Part shown: positions 1-7,017 of the stretch, piece by piece
Numbering within the stretch: the first letter of the stretch is position 1
How the letters are laid out: every line of letters begins with the position of its first letter
From: an uncultured Saprospiraceae bacterium
GTDB lineage: Bacteria > Bacteroidota > Bacteroidia > Chitinophagales > Saprospiraceae
NCBI GenBank assembly: GCA_937930625.1
Contig: CALHBW010000103.1
Location: 1 to 12,768 of the forward strand
Reading direction: 5' to 3'
DNA: 12,768 nt
Made by a program: the position numbers and the translations under genes
Notes under the pieces: generated by a model
Databases searched by the model: none
What the model saw: the letters and a program-made list of their open reading frames with translations, nothing else
Told to the model about the DNA's origin: nothing

Positions 1-70
1 GCGTAATGCCTCCGGCTTGCGTCCGCGTTGGGAACAAGTAGTATGCGGACGCAAGCCGGAGGCATTACGC
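1..70. repeat. perfect inverted repeat with 26-bp arms
   Basis: Positions 1-26 and 45-70 are exact reverse complements around an 18-nt loop. The repeat starts 5 bp beyond the stop codon of the minus-strand MOSC gene, so its transcript would fold into a strong GC-rich hairpin. There is no clear T tract. It could slow transcription or protect the 3' end, or be a dispersed intergenic palindrome of the kind seen throughout this window. Confidence 0.8.
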
Positions 71-75
71 TACGA

Positions 76-810
76 TTATACAAGGTGCAATGCAGGTGAT
101 GACCAATGATAATCATTGAGACTGACCTTTCCTTCCTCTACTTTTACACCTTCTTTTGCCAATTTTTCTATTTGATTATCAACATGTTCGATAACTTCAC
201 CTTCTGTATTGACGATGCGATGTACGGGGTGGGTATCGCTTAATTTGTCGATAAATTTCGGAATAACTCTAAGGTGTGCTTTGTAGCCTCCCATGCCTTT
301 TATAGCATCTTGATAGGTAGCAATTTTCCCTTTGGGAATGTGCGCCACAAAATGCTTAAACAAATCAAAATTATTTTCTTCTATTTCGGGAAATGCCTTG
401 ATTTCTGCCTCAATTGCATCACCAACTTTCACTTCACCACCCGAAAGTATCACACCAAGTATGCCGCGTTTATTGTCTAATTGTTTCAAATCATCCACCA
501 GATGTTCTACCGTGTGGCAGGGTTCGCATTGGTAGGTCAGGCGAATTTTGACATCACCCATCGTGAGTTGCGTACCGGGCTGAAATTGCTCTAATGACAA
601 GCCTTTTGTGACTACATTTTCACGCAACTGCCCCGGTTTGATATTCAATGGATCGGCGTCTTCCACACGCGTAACCAAGACTTGACGCGGACTCGCTCCA
701 TGTGCATTTACATCTCCTTCAATGCCATGAGCAGTGCGAAATTGAAGGCTTTCCCGTGCCTGTAAAGGTTGTTTTTTCTCTGTTTTGATAAATAAATTAT
801 TAACTCTCAT
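76..810 (-). CDS. MOSC domain fused to alkyltransferase-like (ATL/MGMT-like) domain
   Basis: 244 residues. Residues 1 to about 135 look like a MOSC domain, the beta-barrel of molybdenum-cofactor sulfurases and of proteins such as YiiM. Signs are the RENVVTKGL segment (63-71), a following TMGDVKIRL strand and a cysteine pair CEPC at 95-98, where the family has its conserved Cys. Residues about 148-232 match the DNA-binding half of O6-alkylguanine-DNA alkyltransferases: GKIATYQDAI (161-170), an Arg at 181 near the expected arginine finger, then PVHR (195-198) followed by VNTEGEV. In MGMT this motif is PCHR with the acceptor Cys. Here Cys is replaced by Val, so the domain should bind alkylated DNA without repairing it, as ATL proteins do. 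The fusion of the two domains is unusual. Starts at ATG 810; the kinase gene lies 110 bp upstream on the same strand, separated by a long hairpin. Substrate unknown. Confidence 0.8.
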   Translation of the reverse strand: MRVNNLFIKTEKKQPLQARESLQFRTAHGIEGDVNAHGASPRQVLVTRVEDADPLNIKPGQLRENVVTKGLSLEQFQPGTQLTMGDVKIRLTYQCEPCHTVEHLVDDLKQLDNKRGILGVILSGGEVKVGDAIEAEIKAFPEIEENNFDLFKHFVAHIPKGKIATYQDAIKGMGGYKAHLRVIPKFIDKLSDTHPVHRIVNTEGEVIEHVDNQIEKLAKEGVKVEEGKVSLNDYHWSSPALHLV

Positions 811-835
811 GTGTTTGATGTGTTGATGTGCTGAC

Positions 836-915
836 GTATTGACGTGTTATTGTGTTGACGTGTTACAGTGTTATCGTCAACACTGTAACACGATAACACA
901 ATAACACGTCAACAC
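836..915. repeat. near-perfect inverted repeat, two 40-nt arms
   Basis: Positions 836-875 and 876-915 are reverse complements with only a few mismatches and essentially no loop. Each arm is itself built of short recurring words such as gtgttgacgt and gtgttatcgt. It fills the gap between the stop of the histidine kinase (921) and the start of the MOSC gene (810), both on the minus strand. It could act as a hairpin between the two cistrons. The slightly different words inside each arm suggest growth by slippage or copying of a small unit. Confidence 0.85.
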
Positions 916-920
916 GAAAA

Positions 921-2000
921 TTATACTTTTCCTAATGTAAAGCCAAAGGTGGAACCGACATTGAGTGTGCTGCGTACCGTAACGGTTTGTTTGTGTGCTT
1001 CAATGATGTGCTTCACAATAGCTAAACCAAGTCCCGAACCACCTTGTTCACGCGAACGGCTTTTGTCAACACGATAAAAACGCTCAAATAGGCGCGGCAG
1101 GTGTTTTTCTTCGATACCGTAGCCATCGTCCGAAATTTCTACAAGTAGGTGTTTATCATCCATTTGATAGAAACCGATTTTGGTATTGCCGTTGGGTTTT
1201 CCGTATTTAACGGAATTGGTGATGAGATTGACGAATACCTGACGGATGCGTTCTCGGTCTGCCTTGACATGAAAAGATTTGTCGCAGCCTTGTTTGAAAC
1301 TAAATTGGATGTGTTTTTCGCGGGCTGTGATGCTCATTTCATCGAATATTTCTAATGCCAATTCATGTACGTCAAATTGCTGAATATCAAGGTGTAAATC
1401 CTCTGATTCGAGCTGTGCAATCATATCAAGGTCTTGGGTAATCGTCGAGAGACGTTCCACGTTTTTGGCGGCGCGTTCGAGATAGGGGAGGTTGATGCTT
1501 TCGTCTTCCAATTTGCTCTCAATCAGCGTTTCGATATAGCCTTGTACGTTGAAAATGGGCGTTTTGAGTTCGTGCGATACATTGCCGAGAAAATCGCGGC
1601 GGTAGGCTTCGAGTTTTTTGAGGTTTTCGATTTCTTTGTCGCGCTCTTTTGCCCAGTTGGTGACTTCTTCTTCTACTTCGTCGATGAGGTGTCGCCCCAT
1701 GTTCATCTTTTTTATTTTTGACCCTTTAGGAGCTTTCATATTGTGTATTGTCTTGTAAATCAGTTTTACACGACGATAAATGAAGCGTTCGAGCGCGACG
1801 ATATTAATGCCGTAAGCTGCTCCAAAAAGCAGCAAGGTCATTATTATAATATGCCACCAACGCAACTGTCCGCCTGAAACCAGATAGAGGATGGACATGG
1901 CAATGAGCGTAATAATCGCCAAAAAAGCTGCCATATAAATACCTAATTGGCGAGGCGTTGGGTTTTTTTCGGCAAAAACATTAAGCTTTTTTTTACTCAT
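921..2000 (-). CDS. PhoR/ResE-type membrane sensor histidine kinase
   Basis: 359 residues. Two membrane segments (about 21-43 and 49-70) bracket only a few outside residues, so there is no large periplasmic sensor domain. A HAMP-like linker region (about 70-130) follows, then the dimerisation domain with H-box VSHELKTP, phospho-acceptor His143. The ATP-binding domain has an N-box (VNLITNSVKYG, Asn262), a G1 box (DDGYG, 291-295), an F-box (FERFYRVDKSRS, about 305-316) and a G2 box (GSGLGLAIVK, 321-330). All catalytic motifs are intact. It should autophosphorylate and pass the phosphate to a response regulator. No regulator gene is in the window: the next gene upstream on this strand is a small exported protein, so the partner is elsewhere. 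The PhoR assignment rests on the H-box and F-box wording. The signal sensed cannot be read from the sequence. Confidence 0.93.
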   Translation of the reverse strand: MSKKKLNVFAEKNPTPRQLGIYMAAFLAIITLIAMSILYLVSGGQLRWWHIIIMTLLLFGAAYGINIVALERFIYRRVKLIYKTIHNMKAPKGSKIKKMNMGRHLIDEVEEEVTNWAKERDKEIENLKKLEAYRRDFLGNVSHELKTPIFNVQGYIETLIESKLEDESINLPYLERAAKNVERLSTITQDLDMIAQLESEDLHLDIQQFDVHELALEIFDEMSITAREKHIQFSFKQGCDKSFHVKADRERIRQVFVNLITNSVKYGKPNGNTKIGFYQMDDKHLLVEISDDGYGIEEKHLPRLFERFYRVDKSRSREQGGSGLGLAIVKHIIEAHKQTVTVRSTLNVGSTFGFTLGKV

Positions 2001-2004
2001 AATT

Positions 2005-2084
2005 ACGAGTTGCGGGTTACGAGTTGCGGGTTAGGGGTTTTCGTTCTCCGAAAAAATAACCCGTAACCCGTAACTCGTAACCCG
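2005..2084. repeat. inverted repeat between kinase gene and exported-protein gene
   Basis: About 2013-2041 pairs with 2051-2084 with few mismatches around a 9-nt loop. Both arms consist of cgggttacgagtt-like words repeated in tandem. It lies between the stop of the 146-residue protein (2087) and the start of the kinase (2000) on the minus strand. It has the same style as 836-915 but a different word, so these are not copies of one element. Confidence 0.8.
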
Positions 2085-2086
2085 TT

Positions 2087-2527
2087 TTATACTCTTGGTG
2101 CAGATTTTTTGAGATAAATTCTACCGGGAATACAAGCTCCTGTATTGGTATAGCCCGACCATTCGCCTTCCAGCCTTAGTGTACCTGCCGAAAGAAGTTG
2201 CAAACGATAATCTTTCAAGCACCAAAAGATGTCATCTACTCGTTTTTCCCGAAGTATTTCATCTTCTCTGATGTCAATATATTCGCCATTAAATTTGCCA
2301 TTAAAACCCATAATGGCGTAAATGTCTATTGCGTCAGCTTTTACGTAAGCAGTTCCTTTGACGTTACCGTCTTCATCTACTTTAATGAAGATTTTGAAGG
2401 TGTATTCTCCTAAAATACCTCCTTCTTCCTGTGTAATGATGCCTTCCCATGTGCCGGATATTTTCTGGGCAACTGTAAGGGAATTGATATTTGGCAGTAA
2501 AAAAAATATAAGTAATAGTTTTTTCAT
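2087..2527 (-). CDS. small exported protein, beta-rich, unknown function
   Basis: 146 residues. The N-terminus MKKLLLIFFLLPNINSLTVAQ looks like a signal peptide with cleavage near AQ, leaving about 125 residues. The mature part begins with an SGTWEG motif and then alternates hydrophobic and polar residues (strands around FKIFIKVDEDGNVKGTAYV, FNGEYIDI and TLRLEGEWSGY). That pattern is typical of small lipocalin-like or calycin beta barrels seen in Bacteroidota, but I do not recognise a named family. Two cysteines lie in the C-terminal half. There is no lipobox and no T9SS tail, so a periplasmic location is likely. A candidate promoter sits at 2652-2659. It is probably a separate transcription unit from the kinase because of the hairpin between them. 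Confidence 0.8.
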   Translation of the reverse strand: MKKLLLIFFLLPNINSLTVAQKISGTWEGIITQEEGGILGEYTFKIFIKVDEDGNVKGTAYVKADAIDIYAIMGFNGKFNGEYIDIREDEILREKRVDDIFWCLKDYRLQLLSAGTLRLEGEWSGYTNTGACIPGRIYLKKSAPRV

Positions 2528-2616
2528 ATGATTAATTTTGTAGTCTAAAAATACATTTATTTTTTAAAAACAATCGAATACCTGATATTGATTAACAGTT
2601 TTTAACTCGAAGTCGT

Positions 2617-2624
2617 TAACTTTG
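2617..2624 (+). promoter_or_regulatory. candidate Bacteroidota -7 box TAACTTTG
   Basis: Matches the Bacteroidota sigma-A -7 consensus TAnnTTTG. No convincing -33 TTTG was found at the usual spacing. A transcript from here would run through the inverted repeat at 2739-2863 to the hairpin at 2911-2945, or on to the T9SS gene at 3092. Confidence 0.3.
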
Positions 2625-2651
2625 CAGTCGATTTACCCTTTGGATTGTCTG

Positions 2652-2659
2652 CAAAGATA
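2652..2659 (-). promoter_or_regulatory. candidate minus-strand -7 box TATCTTTG
   Basis: Read on the minus strand this is TATCTTTG followed by CA, a good TAnnTTTG match. It lies about 125 bp upstream of the start codon at 2527 and would drive the small exported protein. It diverges from the plus-strand candidate at 2617, from which it is only about 30 bp away. Confidence 0.35.
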
Positions 2660-2738
2660 CGAATACTAATGAACGATTTTTGATTTAGTGATTTTCGATT
2701 TTTGATAAAAGTAAATCAAAATCATGTTACAATGTCTT

Positions 2739-2863
2739 CGCCAAATTGAGAATTGAGAATGTATAATTGATAACTAATTTTATTTTATAATTTGTAATTA
2801 TTTAATTTTAAGTTTTTTATGAAATAAAAAATAAATTAATTATCAATTTTCAATTTGGCGAAC
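2739..2863. repeat. AT-rich inverted repeat in the 2528-3091 gap
   Basis: The words tcgccaaattgagaattga (from about 2738) and tcaattttcaatttggcga (ending about 2861) are complementary, with further complementarity inside (attgataa with ttatcaat). The 564-bp gap 2528-3091 holds no credible gene. It contains this repeat, two candidate promoter boxes and the hairpin at 2911-2945. The rest is plain AT-rich sequence. Confidence 0.65.
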
Positions 2864-2910
2864 ATATTGAATATCTTTCATATAGTAGAAATGGTTTTTT
2901 AGATAGTTTG

Positions 2911-2945
2911 AACCTGTCGGATTGTATTCGGCAGGTTTTTTTATT
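2911..2945 (+). terminator. orphan terminator-like hairpin
   Basis: AACCTGTCGG pairs with CGGCAGGTT, followed by a T run. No plus-strand gene ends before it. The same stem wording (AACCTGTC with GGCAGGTT) recurs in the terminator after the T9SS gene at 4584-4616. It could be the relic of a lost or rearranged gene copy or the end of a short untranslated transcript. Confidence 0.6.
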
Positions 2946-3091
2946 TTTTTATGTAAAAAATTTATAATGAATGTTTTATAAGATTTTTTATCGTGTATTT
3001 TAAAAATATTTCATACTATTATTATGATTATTCAGAAAATACTTGCAACTTATATGTGTAATTTATTATCAATAACAAAAAAATCAATAAC

Positions 3092-4549
3092 ATGAAAAAA
3101 ATATCTACCTTACTAATGACGATGTTTGCATTAAGCACCATTAATTTTGCCCAGAACGGACGATATGATGTTTGGCTGGAACAAAACGACTGTGATTGCT
3201 GCAACGAACAGATAATTGCAGACATTCACATCAGGGCATCTTCGCCTGATTCTACCTTTAGGATTGGCGACCAGAGTTATCTTTTTTCCTTTAATCCTGA
3301 TGTGATAGACAGTGTGAGGATTGTAGATGAAGGAGAGATAAGTGGTTTTCTTGTACCCGGCAATGGCAACCTCGGTTTTTCCTTATATGCCGGTCACACG
3401 CTCACAGTAAGCTCAAATGAGATAACATACAATGTTGATTTTCAAGGCGGTGACGGCTTACTTATCGAAACCCAATGGGTACAGGTCGGAACAATTGCAT
3501 TTAACATTACGGATTTTAATGCCCCTTTGGGTGTCAACTGGCTTATGCAGAGTGATGCTTCTCCCACTATTATCAATGGAGTTACCGACAATGGAGCTGT
3601 CGTGGTTTCGGAAGGAATGTATATCAACGATGTTCCAAACACCTTCGGTGACTGTGCCTGTTTTTTGGGTTACGGTGCTGTTTATCTGTCCAACCAATCG
3701 GAAGTTAATAACTTTGCTACGGATTATCCCGGACCTTCGGCGGTGAATTTAATCATAGACGGCGCAAGTATCGTGGATTTAACACCACTTAGTGTGATAG
3801 ATTATCATGTAAATAGGCTGACTATTTCCAATAGCAATGTTTTGAATAGTTTGGCGGGTTTGGAGAATATCCCCTCCATAGGATGCAGATTGGTGATTAC
3901 TGATAATCCTCAATTGAGTATTTGCAACATTCCGGCAGTATGTAGTTACCTTGAAAATGGAGGTGAAGCCACTATCAGCAATAACGCAGGCGGTTGTAAC
4001 AACGAGACAGAAGCTATACAAGACTGCTTTCTCCCCGTAGAAATGTCCACCCCACTCCAAGCCCGTCTCCAAAACCAGACCGCCATCCTCACATGGCGCA
4101 CCGAAACCGAAACCAATAACACAGGTTTTGAAATACAAAAAAGCAGAGACGGCATCCAATGGGAACGTATCGGTTGGCAAGCCGGGCAAGGCAGCACTTA
4201 CACGCCACATGCGTACACCTACATAGATGAAAATCCTTTTTCAAATACCTCTTACTACCGACTCAAACAGGTCGATTTTGATGGTAATTCTGCCTATTCC
4301 AATATAGCGACCTTAGAATACAATCGCCCAACTGTCAATATTTTTCCTAATCCTGTAAAAGATAAATTATACATCAATACGGACGAACAAACGATAGACA
4401 ATGTACTCATTTTTGATACAATGGGCAGACAAATTAATGCTCAATTGACTGGCAATATCATTGATGTATCTTCTCTCGCGGAAGGTTTATATACCATTAA
4501 AGTCATTATCAATGACGAGTATTTTTATGAGAAAATTGTAGTGGAATAA
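3092..4549 (+). CDS. T9SS-secreted protein with L-domain-like repeat and C-terminal sorting domain
   Basis: 485 residues. A signal peptide (MKKISTLLMTMFALSTINFAQ) is followed by a Cys-rich start (DCDCC, about 33-37). The middle is a beta-rich region that recalls cohesin-like or adhesive domains (about 40-170). A leucine-rich 'receptor L-domain'-like stretch follows (about 215-300: VNLIIDGASIVDLTPL, RLTISNSNVLNSLAGLENI, RLVITDNPQLSICNIP). Next comes the common Bacteroidota beta-sandwich linker (LPVEMSTPLQARLQNQT to SNIATLEY, about 315-407). The last 75 residues are a type A T9SS sorting domain with NIFPNPVKDKLYI, a DTMGRQI turn and GLYTIKVI. The protein should therefore be exported by Sec, moved across the outer membrane by the type IX machine and attached to the surface or released. 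Ligand unknown. Monocistronic, with its own terminator at 4584. Confidence 0.9.
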   Translation: MKKISTLLMTMFALSTINFAQNGRYDVWLEQNDCDCCNEQIIADIHIRASSPDSTFRIGDQSYLFSFNPDVIDSVRIVDEGEISGFLVPGNGNLGFSLYAGHTLTVSSNEITYNVDFQGGDGLLIETQWVQVGTIAFNITDFNAPLGVNWLMQSDASPTIINGVTDNGAVVVSEGMYINDVPNTFGDCACFLGYGAVYLSNQSEVNNFATDYPGPSAVNLIIDGASIVDLTPLSVIDYHVNRLTISNSNVLNSLAGLENIPSIGCRLVITDNPQLSICNIPAVCSYLENGGEATISNNAGGCNNETEAIQDCFLPVEMSTPLQARLQNQTAILTWRTETETNNTGFEIQKSRDGIQWERIGWQAGQGSTYTPHAYTYIDENPFSNTSYYRLKQVDFDGNSAYSNIATLEYNRPTVNIFPNPVKDKLYINTDEQTIDNVLIFDTMGRQINAQLTGNIIDVSSLAEGLYTIKVIINDEYFYEKIVVE

Positions 4550-4583
4550 AGACAGTTCATGCAATAGAATGATTACAGTTAAT

Positions 4584-4618
4584 AAAAACCTGTCGGATAC
4601 GCTCTGGCAGGTTTTTTT
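4584..4618 (+). terminator. intrinsic terminator of the T9SS gene
   Basis: AAAAACCTGTC (4584-4594) pairs with GGCAGGTTTTT (4606-4616) around an 11-nt loop, with a T tract on the 3' side. It lies 35 bp after the stop codon of the T9SS gene. The symmetric A and T tracts could let it work in both directions. Confidence 0.8.
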
Positions 4619-4635
4619 GTTTAGAATAAAAACAA

Positions 4636-4643
4636 TACATTCG
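4636..4643 (+). promoter_or_regulatory. weak -7-like box TACATTCG upstream of the FAD oxidoreductase
   Basis: TACATTCG differs from TAnnTTTG at one base, and a TTTG lies about 16 nt upstream (4616-4619). The same octamer followed by C occurs upstream of the Ro60 gene at 8769. Low confidence. Confidence 0.25.
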
Positions 4644-4657
4644 CGTAGCAACCGGAA

Positions 4658-4741
4658 AGTCGTCAGGCGAATCCTTCTAATCAAAGCAAATATCTTATCC
4701 AACAAGCAACAATATTACAAAACAACCTTCGCCTGACGACT
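4658..4741. repeat. spaced inverted repeat with 14-bp perfect arms
   Basis: AGTCGTCAGGCGAA (4658-4671) and TTCGCCTGACGACT (4728-4741) are exact reverse complements 56 nt apart. The repeat ends 18 bp before the start of the FAD oxidoreductase gene, so it would lie in its leader. The few bases between (4752-4770) are copies of the aactatg heptamer that forms a long array at 6864-7003. Confidence 0.75.
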
Positions 4742-4759
4742 ATACCCACACTATGAACT

Positions 4760-5821
4760 ATGAACGATGAACTAAAAAACGACTACCTAATTGTAGGTCA
4801 AGGCGTTGCAGGTACAATGCTCGCACATTTCCTATTAAAAGCAGGAAAAACCATCGCCGTCATAGATGCACCCGACCAACAAGCCGCCTCCAATGTCGCT
4901 GCCGGAATCATCAATCCGGTGACGGGCAGACGCATTGTGAAAAGTTGGCGGATAGAGGAATTGCTGCCCTTTGCCGTAGCGACTTACCGCGAGATAGAAG
5001 CGCGATTTGGTGTTGAGATTTTCACCAAAAAAAACATCCTCCGTTCATTTGATACCAACAAACAGTTTCAAGATTGGTCGGTCAAAAGTGGACGCGAAGA
5101 TATGTGCGATTACATCAGCGATGAATGTGATGCAAGCCATTTAAACGGCATTATAAAACCCAAATTCGCATGGGGCGAAATCCATAGCAGCGGACGCACA
5201 GATTTAGCGGTATTGACGAGTATTTATCGCAATTTTTTTATTAATAATAATGCTTTTTTTGCAGAAAAATTTAATTATAATGAAATTGAATTTGACGATA
5301 ATAAATTGATATATAATAAAATAAAAACCACGAAAATCATTTTCTGTGAAGGTTGGCGCAGTTGCTTCAATCCCTATTTCAATGACCTTCCGCACGAAGC
5401 TGCTAAAGGCGAATTACTCATCATCCGCATCCCTGATGTACAGTTGAATAAGATGATAAAATCCGGTGTATTTGTCGTCCCGATTGGCGATGAAAAATAT
5501 TGGGTCGGCTCTACCTACGAATGGGACGACCTCAACGACACACCCACCCAAGCCGCCCGTACCGACCTCATCACACGCCTCCAAAAAATTCTCGAAGTGC
5601 CTTATGAAATCCTCGAACATCACGCCGCAGTACGTCCTGTTTTCAAACATCGTCGTCCGGTAATTGGTTTGCACTCCAAGCATCCGCAATTGGGTATTTT
5701 TAATGGTTTAGGAACGAAAGGGGCGTCGATTGCGCCCTTTTGGGCAGCGCATTTTTGCCGACATTTGTGTGAAGGGACGCCATTGGATGAGGAGGTAGAT
5801 GTGCGGGTGTTGATGATTTAA
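4760..5821 (+). CDS. DAO-family FAD-dependent oxidoreductase
   Basis: 353 residues. The N-terminus DYLIVGQGVAGTMLAHFLLKAGKTIAVID (about 8-36) is a Rossmann FAD-binding fold with GxGxxG and an acidic residue ending the second strand. AASNVAAGIINPVTGRR (about 42-58) fits the flavin-contacting segment of D-amino-acid oxidase-like enzymes such as glycine oxidase. The C-terminus has RPVFKHRRPVIGLH and FNGLGTKGASIAPFWA, the second FAD-contacting region of this family. It probably oxidises an amine or amino-acid-like substrate in the cytosol; the substrate cannot be told. The start codon lies in a run of aactatg-type heptamers; ATG 4760 is kept because the fold begins seven residues later. A stretch at about 5221-5335 is markedly AT-rich and encodes Asn, Phe, Lys and Ile runs, unlike its surroundings, but the frame stays open. 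Confidence 0.88.
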   Translation: MNDELKNDYLIVGQGVAGTMLAHFLLKAGKTIAVIDAPDQQAASNVAAGIINPVTGRRIVKSWRIEELLPFAVATYREIEARFGVEIFTKKNILRSFDTNKQFQDWSVKSGREDMCDYISDECDASHLNGIIKPKFAWGEIHSSGRTDLAVLTSIYRNFFINNNAFFAEKFNYNEIEFDDNKLIYNKIKTTKIIFCEGWRSCFNPYFNDLPHEAAKGELLIIRIPDVQLNKMIKSGVFVVPIGDEKYWVGSTYEWDDLNDTPTQAARTDLITRLQKILEVPYEILEHHAAVRPVFKHRRPVIGLHSKHPQLGIFNGLGTKGASIAPFWAAHFCRHLCEGTPLDEEVDVRVLMI

Positions 5822-5825
5822 TGCT

Positions 5826-5865
5826 CCGTCCGTAGGGACAAGGCATGCCTTGTCCCTACGGACGG
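5826..5865. repeat. perfect 40-bp palindrome
   Basis: Positions 5826-5845 and 5846-5865 are exact reverse complements with no loop, centred on GGCATGCC. It fills the gap between the stop of the oxidoreductase (5821) and the acetyltransferase. An upstream TTG at 5850 in the acetyltransferase frame falls inside it, which argues against that start. Confidence 0.9.
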
Positions 5866-5903
5866 GGAAATGTGTACTATTCGTCAGTACAAATACATTA
5901 CAA

Positions 5904-6362
5904 ATGACATTCAACATACTAAATAAAACAGACGCGCCGACTGTCAAAGCGACCATTGCCGATTTGCTAATCGTTCAGCGACAAGTACATGGCGTCGAAA
6001 GCTCTGTAGAACATATTATAAAAGGCATTGAAAATGCTTTAGACAATGCAATTTTTACAAAAATATTTTATGTAGAAATAGACGAAATTATCTGCGGAGT
6101 AGTTTTCGGAAATATAGGCAGCAGCGTCGCCAAAGCAGGAAATTATATCTGGATTAACGAACTTTTTGTGTCTAAAAATTATCGGAGAAAAGGCGTAGCT
6201 GCTTTTATGTTGAATGAGCTAATCGCATGGTGTCGAAATCACCACATAAAAGGCATAGAACTCGAAACCACCGTTGATAATGAACCTGCCATTGAGCTGT
6301 ATCAGAAGTTCAATTTTGTGTTTGACCAATATGCGTTTAGATGTACTCTATTGTTATCGTGA
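5904..6362 (+). CDS. GNAT-family N-acetyltransferase
   Basis: 152 residues from ATG 5904 (MTFNILNKTDAPTV). The frame is open back to a TTG at 5850, but that lies inside the palindrome. The sequence runs along the GNAT fold: an N-terminal helix and strand, YIWINELFVSKNYRRKGVAAFMLNELIAWCR (about 91-121) with the acetyl-CoA pyrophosphate loop R-R-K-G-V-A, then GIELETTVDNEPAIELYQKFNFVF (about 127-150), the C-terminal motif with the alpha helix that ends in a YxxxGF-like segment. It should acetylate a small molecule or a protein N-terminus or lysine; the substrate is not readable. It follows the oxidoreductase by 82 bp on the same strand, and the two may be cotranscribed unless the palindrome ends transcription. 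Confidence 0.9.
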   Translation: MTFNILNKTDAPTVKATIADLLIVQRQVHGVESSVEHIIKGIENALDNAIFTKIFYVEIDEIICGVVFGNIGSSVAKAGNYIWINELFVSKNYRRKGVAAFMLNELIAWCRNHHIKGIELETTVDNEPAIELYQKFNFVFDQYAFRCTLLLS

Positions 6363-6382
6363 TTTAGGATAGTTTAAAAAAT

Positions 6383-6680
6383 GGTACTGTTCGACTAAAG
6401 TATGTTTAATGCAAAACGAGCGTTGCAAGGCGAATTTTTGGTTCTTTGACAACTTTTGCAAATTCAATAAAACACTCTTTTCACGCAGAGTTCGCAGAGA
6501 ACGCAGAGTGCTGATAATCAATTCTCCGCGACCTCTGCGTTCTCCGCGTGAGGCACTATTTGCAAAAAATGTCAAAGAACCGAATTTCTTTCTTGAAAGT
6601 GAGTATTTTGGTCATCAAATCTCCGCATTTTACAAAAATATTCGCCTTGCAACTATTCCATACTTTGCTCGAACAGTGCC
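6383..6680. mobile_element. MITE-like element, 22-bp terminal inverted repeats, 8-bp target duplication
   Basis: The ends 6383-6404 (starting GGTACTGTTCGA) and 6659-6680 (reverse complement starting GGCACTGTTCGA) match at about 19 of 22 positions. They are bordered by an exact direct repeat TAAAAAAT at 6375-6382 and 6681-6688. Further nested complementary blocks lie inside: GTTGCAAGGCGAA with TTCGCCTTGCAAC, GGTTCTTTGACA with TGTCAAAGAACC, and the cgcagag words at 6481-6551. The 298-bp element could thus fold into one long hairpin. It has no transposase. A 93-codon open frame runs through it but looks accidental. The 8-bp duplication and GG..CC ends are compatible with IS6-like or ISL3-like parents; that is inference. 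Confidence 0.75.
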
Positions 6681-6728
6681 TAAAAAATAACCTCGTCGAA
6701 ATGTCTATAGATTGGCATTAATCATTCA

Positions 6729-6787
6729 CCATAAAAAAAGTCTGTACGTACAAAACATCGTTTTGCACGTACAGACTTTTTTTATGG
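6729..6787. terminator. bidirectional terminator with 28-bp arms
   Basis: Positions 6729-6756 and 6760-6787 are reverse complements at 27 of 28 positions around the 3-nt loop ATC. Each arm has seven A or T at its base, so the hairpin has a T tract on either strand. It sits between the convergent acetyltransferase (+) and cytochrome c (-) genes and can serve both. Confidence 0.85.
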
Positions 6788-6863
6788 GCTACCCGTTTAA
6801 ATTTGCCCAAGTCTGATAATCAGTAATTCGCAAAACATTGTCATTCAATGAATTGTGAAAAAA

Positions 6864-7003
6864 AACTATGAACTATGAACCATGAACCATGAACTATGAA
6901 CTATGAACCATGAACTATGAACTATGAACTATGAACCATGAACCATGAACTATGAACCATGAACTATGAACTATGAACTATGAACCATGAACCATGAACT
7001 ATG
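6864..7003. repeat. 20 tandem copies of a 7-bp unit, aactatg or aaccatg
   Basis: Exactly 140 bp in 20 uninterrupted heptamers. Each is AACTATG or AACCATG, differing at one C/T position, with 12 of the first and 8 of the second form. The next bases (aacta) begin a partial unit. The array lies just past the stop of the cytochrome c gene (minus strand). Related words occur at 4752-4770, running into a start codon, and in inverse orientation at about 11513-11527. Copy number is likely to vary between strains. Confidence 0.95.
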
Positions 7004-7017
7004 AACTAATAACCTTT

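Noticed and set aside
3779..4210. 143-codon minus-strand open frame
   Set aside because: It is a shadow of the T9SS protein gene, which has a signal peptide, domains and sorting tail on the plus strand.
5850..5903. TTG at 5850 as start of the acetyltransferase
   Set aside because: It lies in the right half of the perfect 40-bp palindrome. ATG 5904 starts where the GNAT fold begins.
6409..6690. 93-codon plus-strand open frame
   Set aside because: It lies entirely inside and across the end of the MITE-like inverted-repeat element, reads through the cgcagag words, and shows no protein-like pattern.
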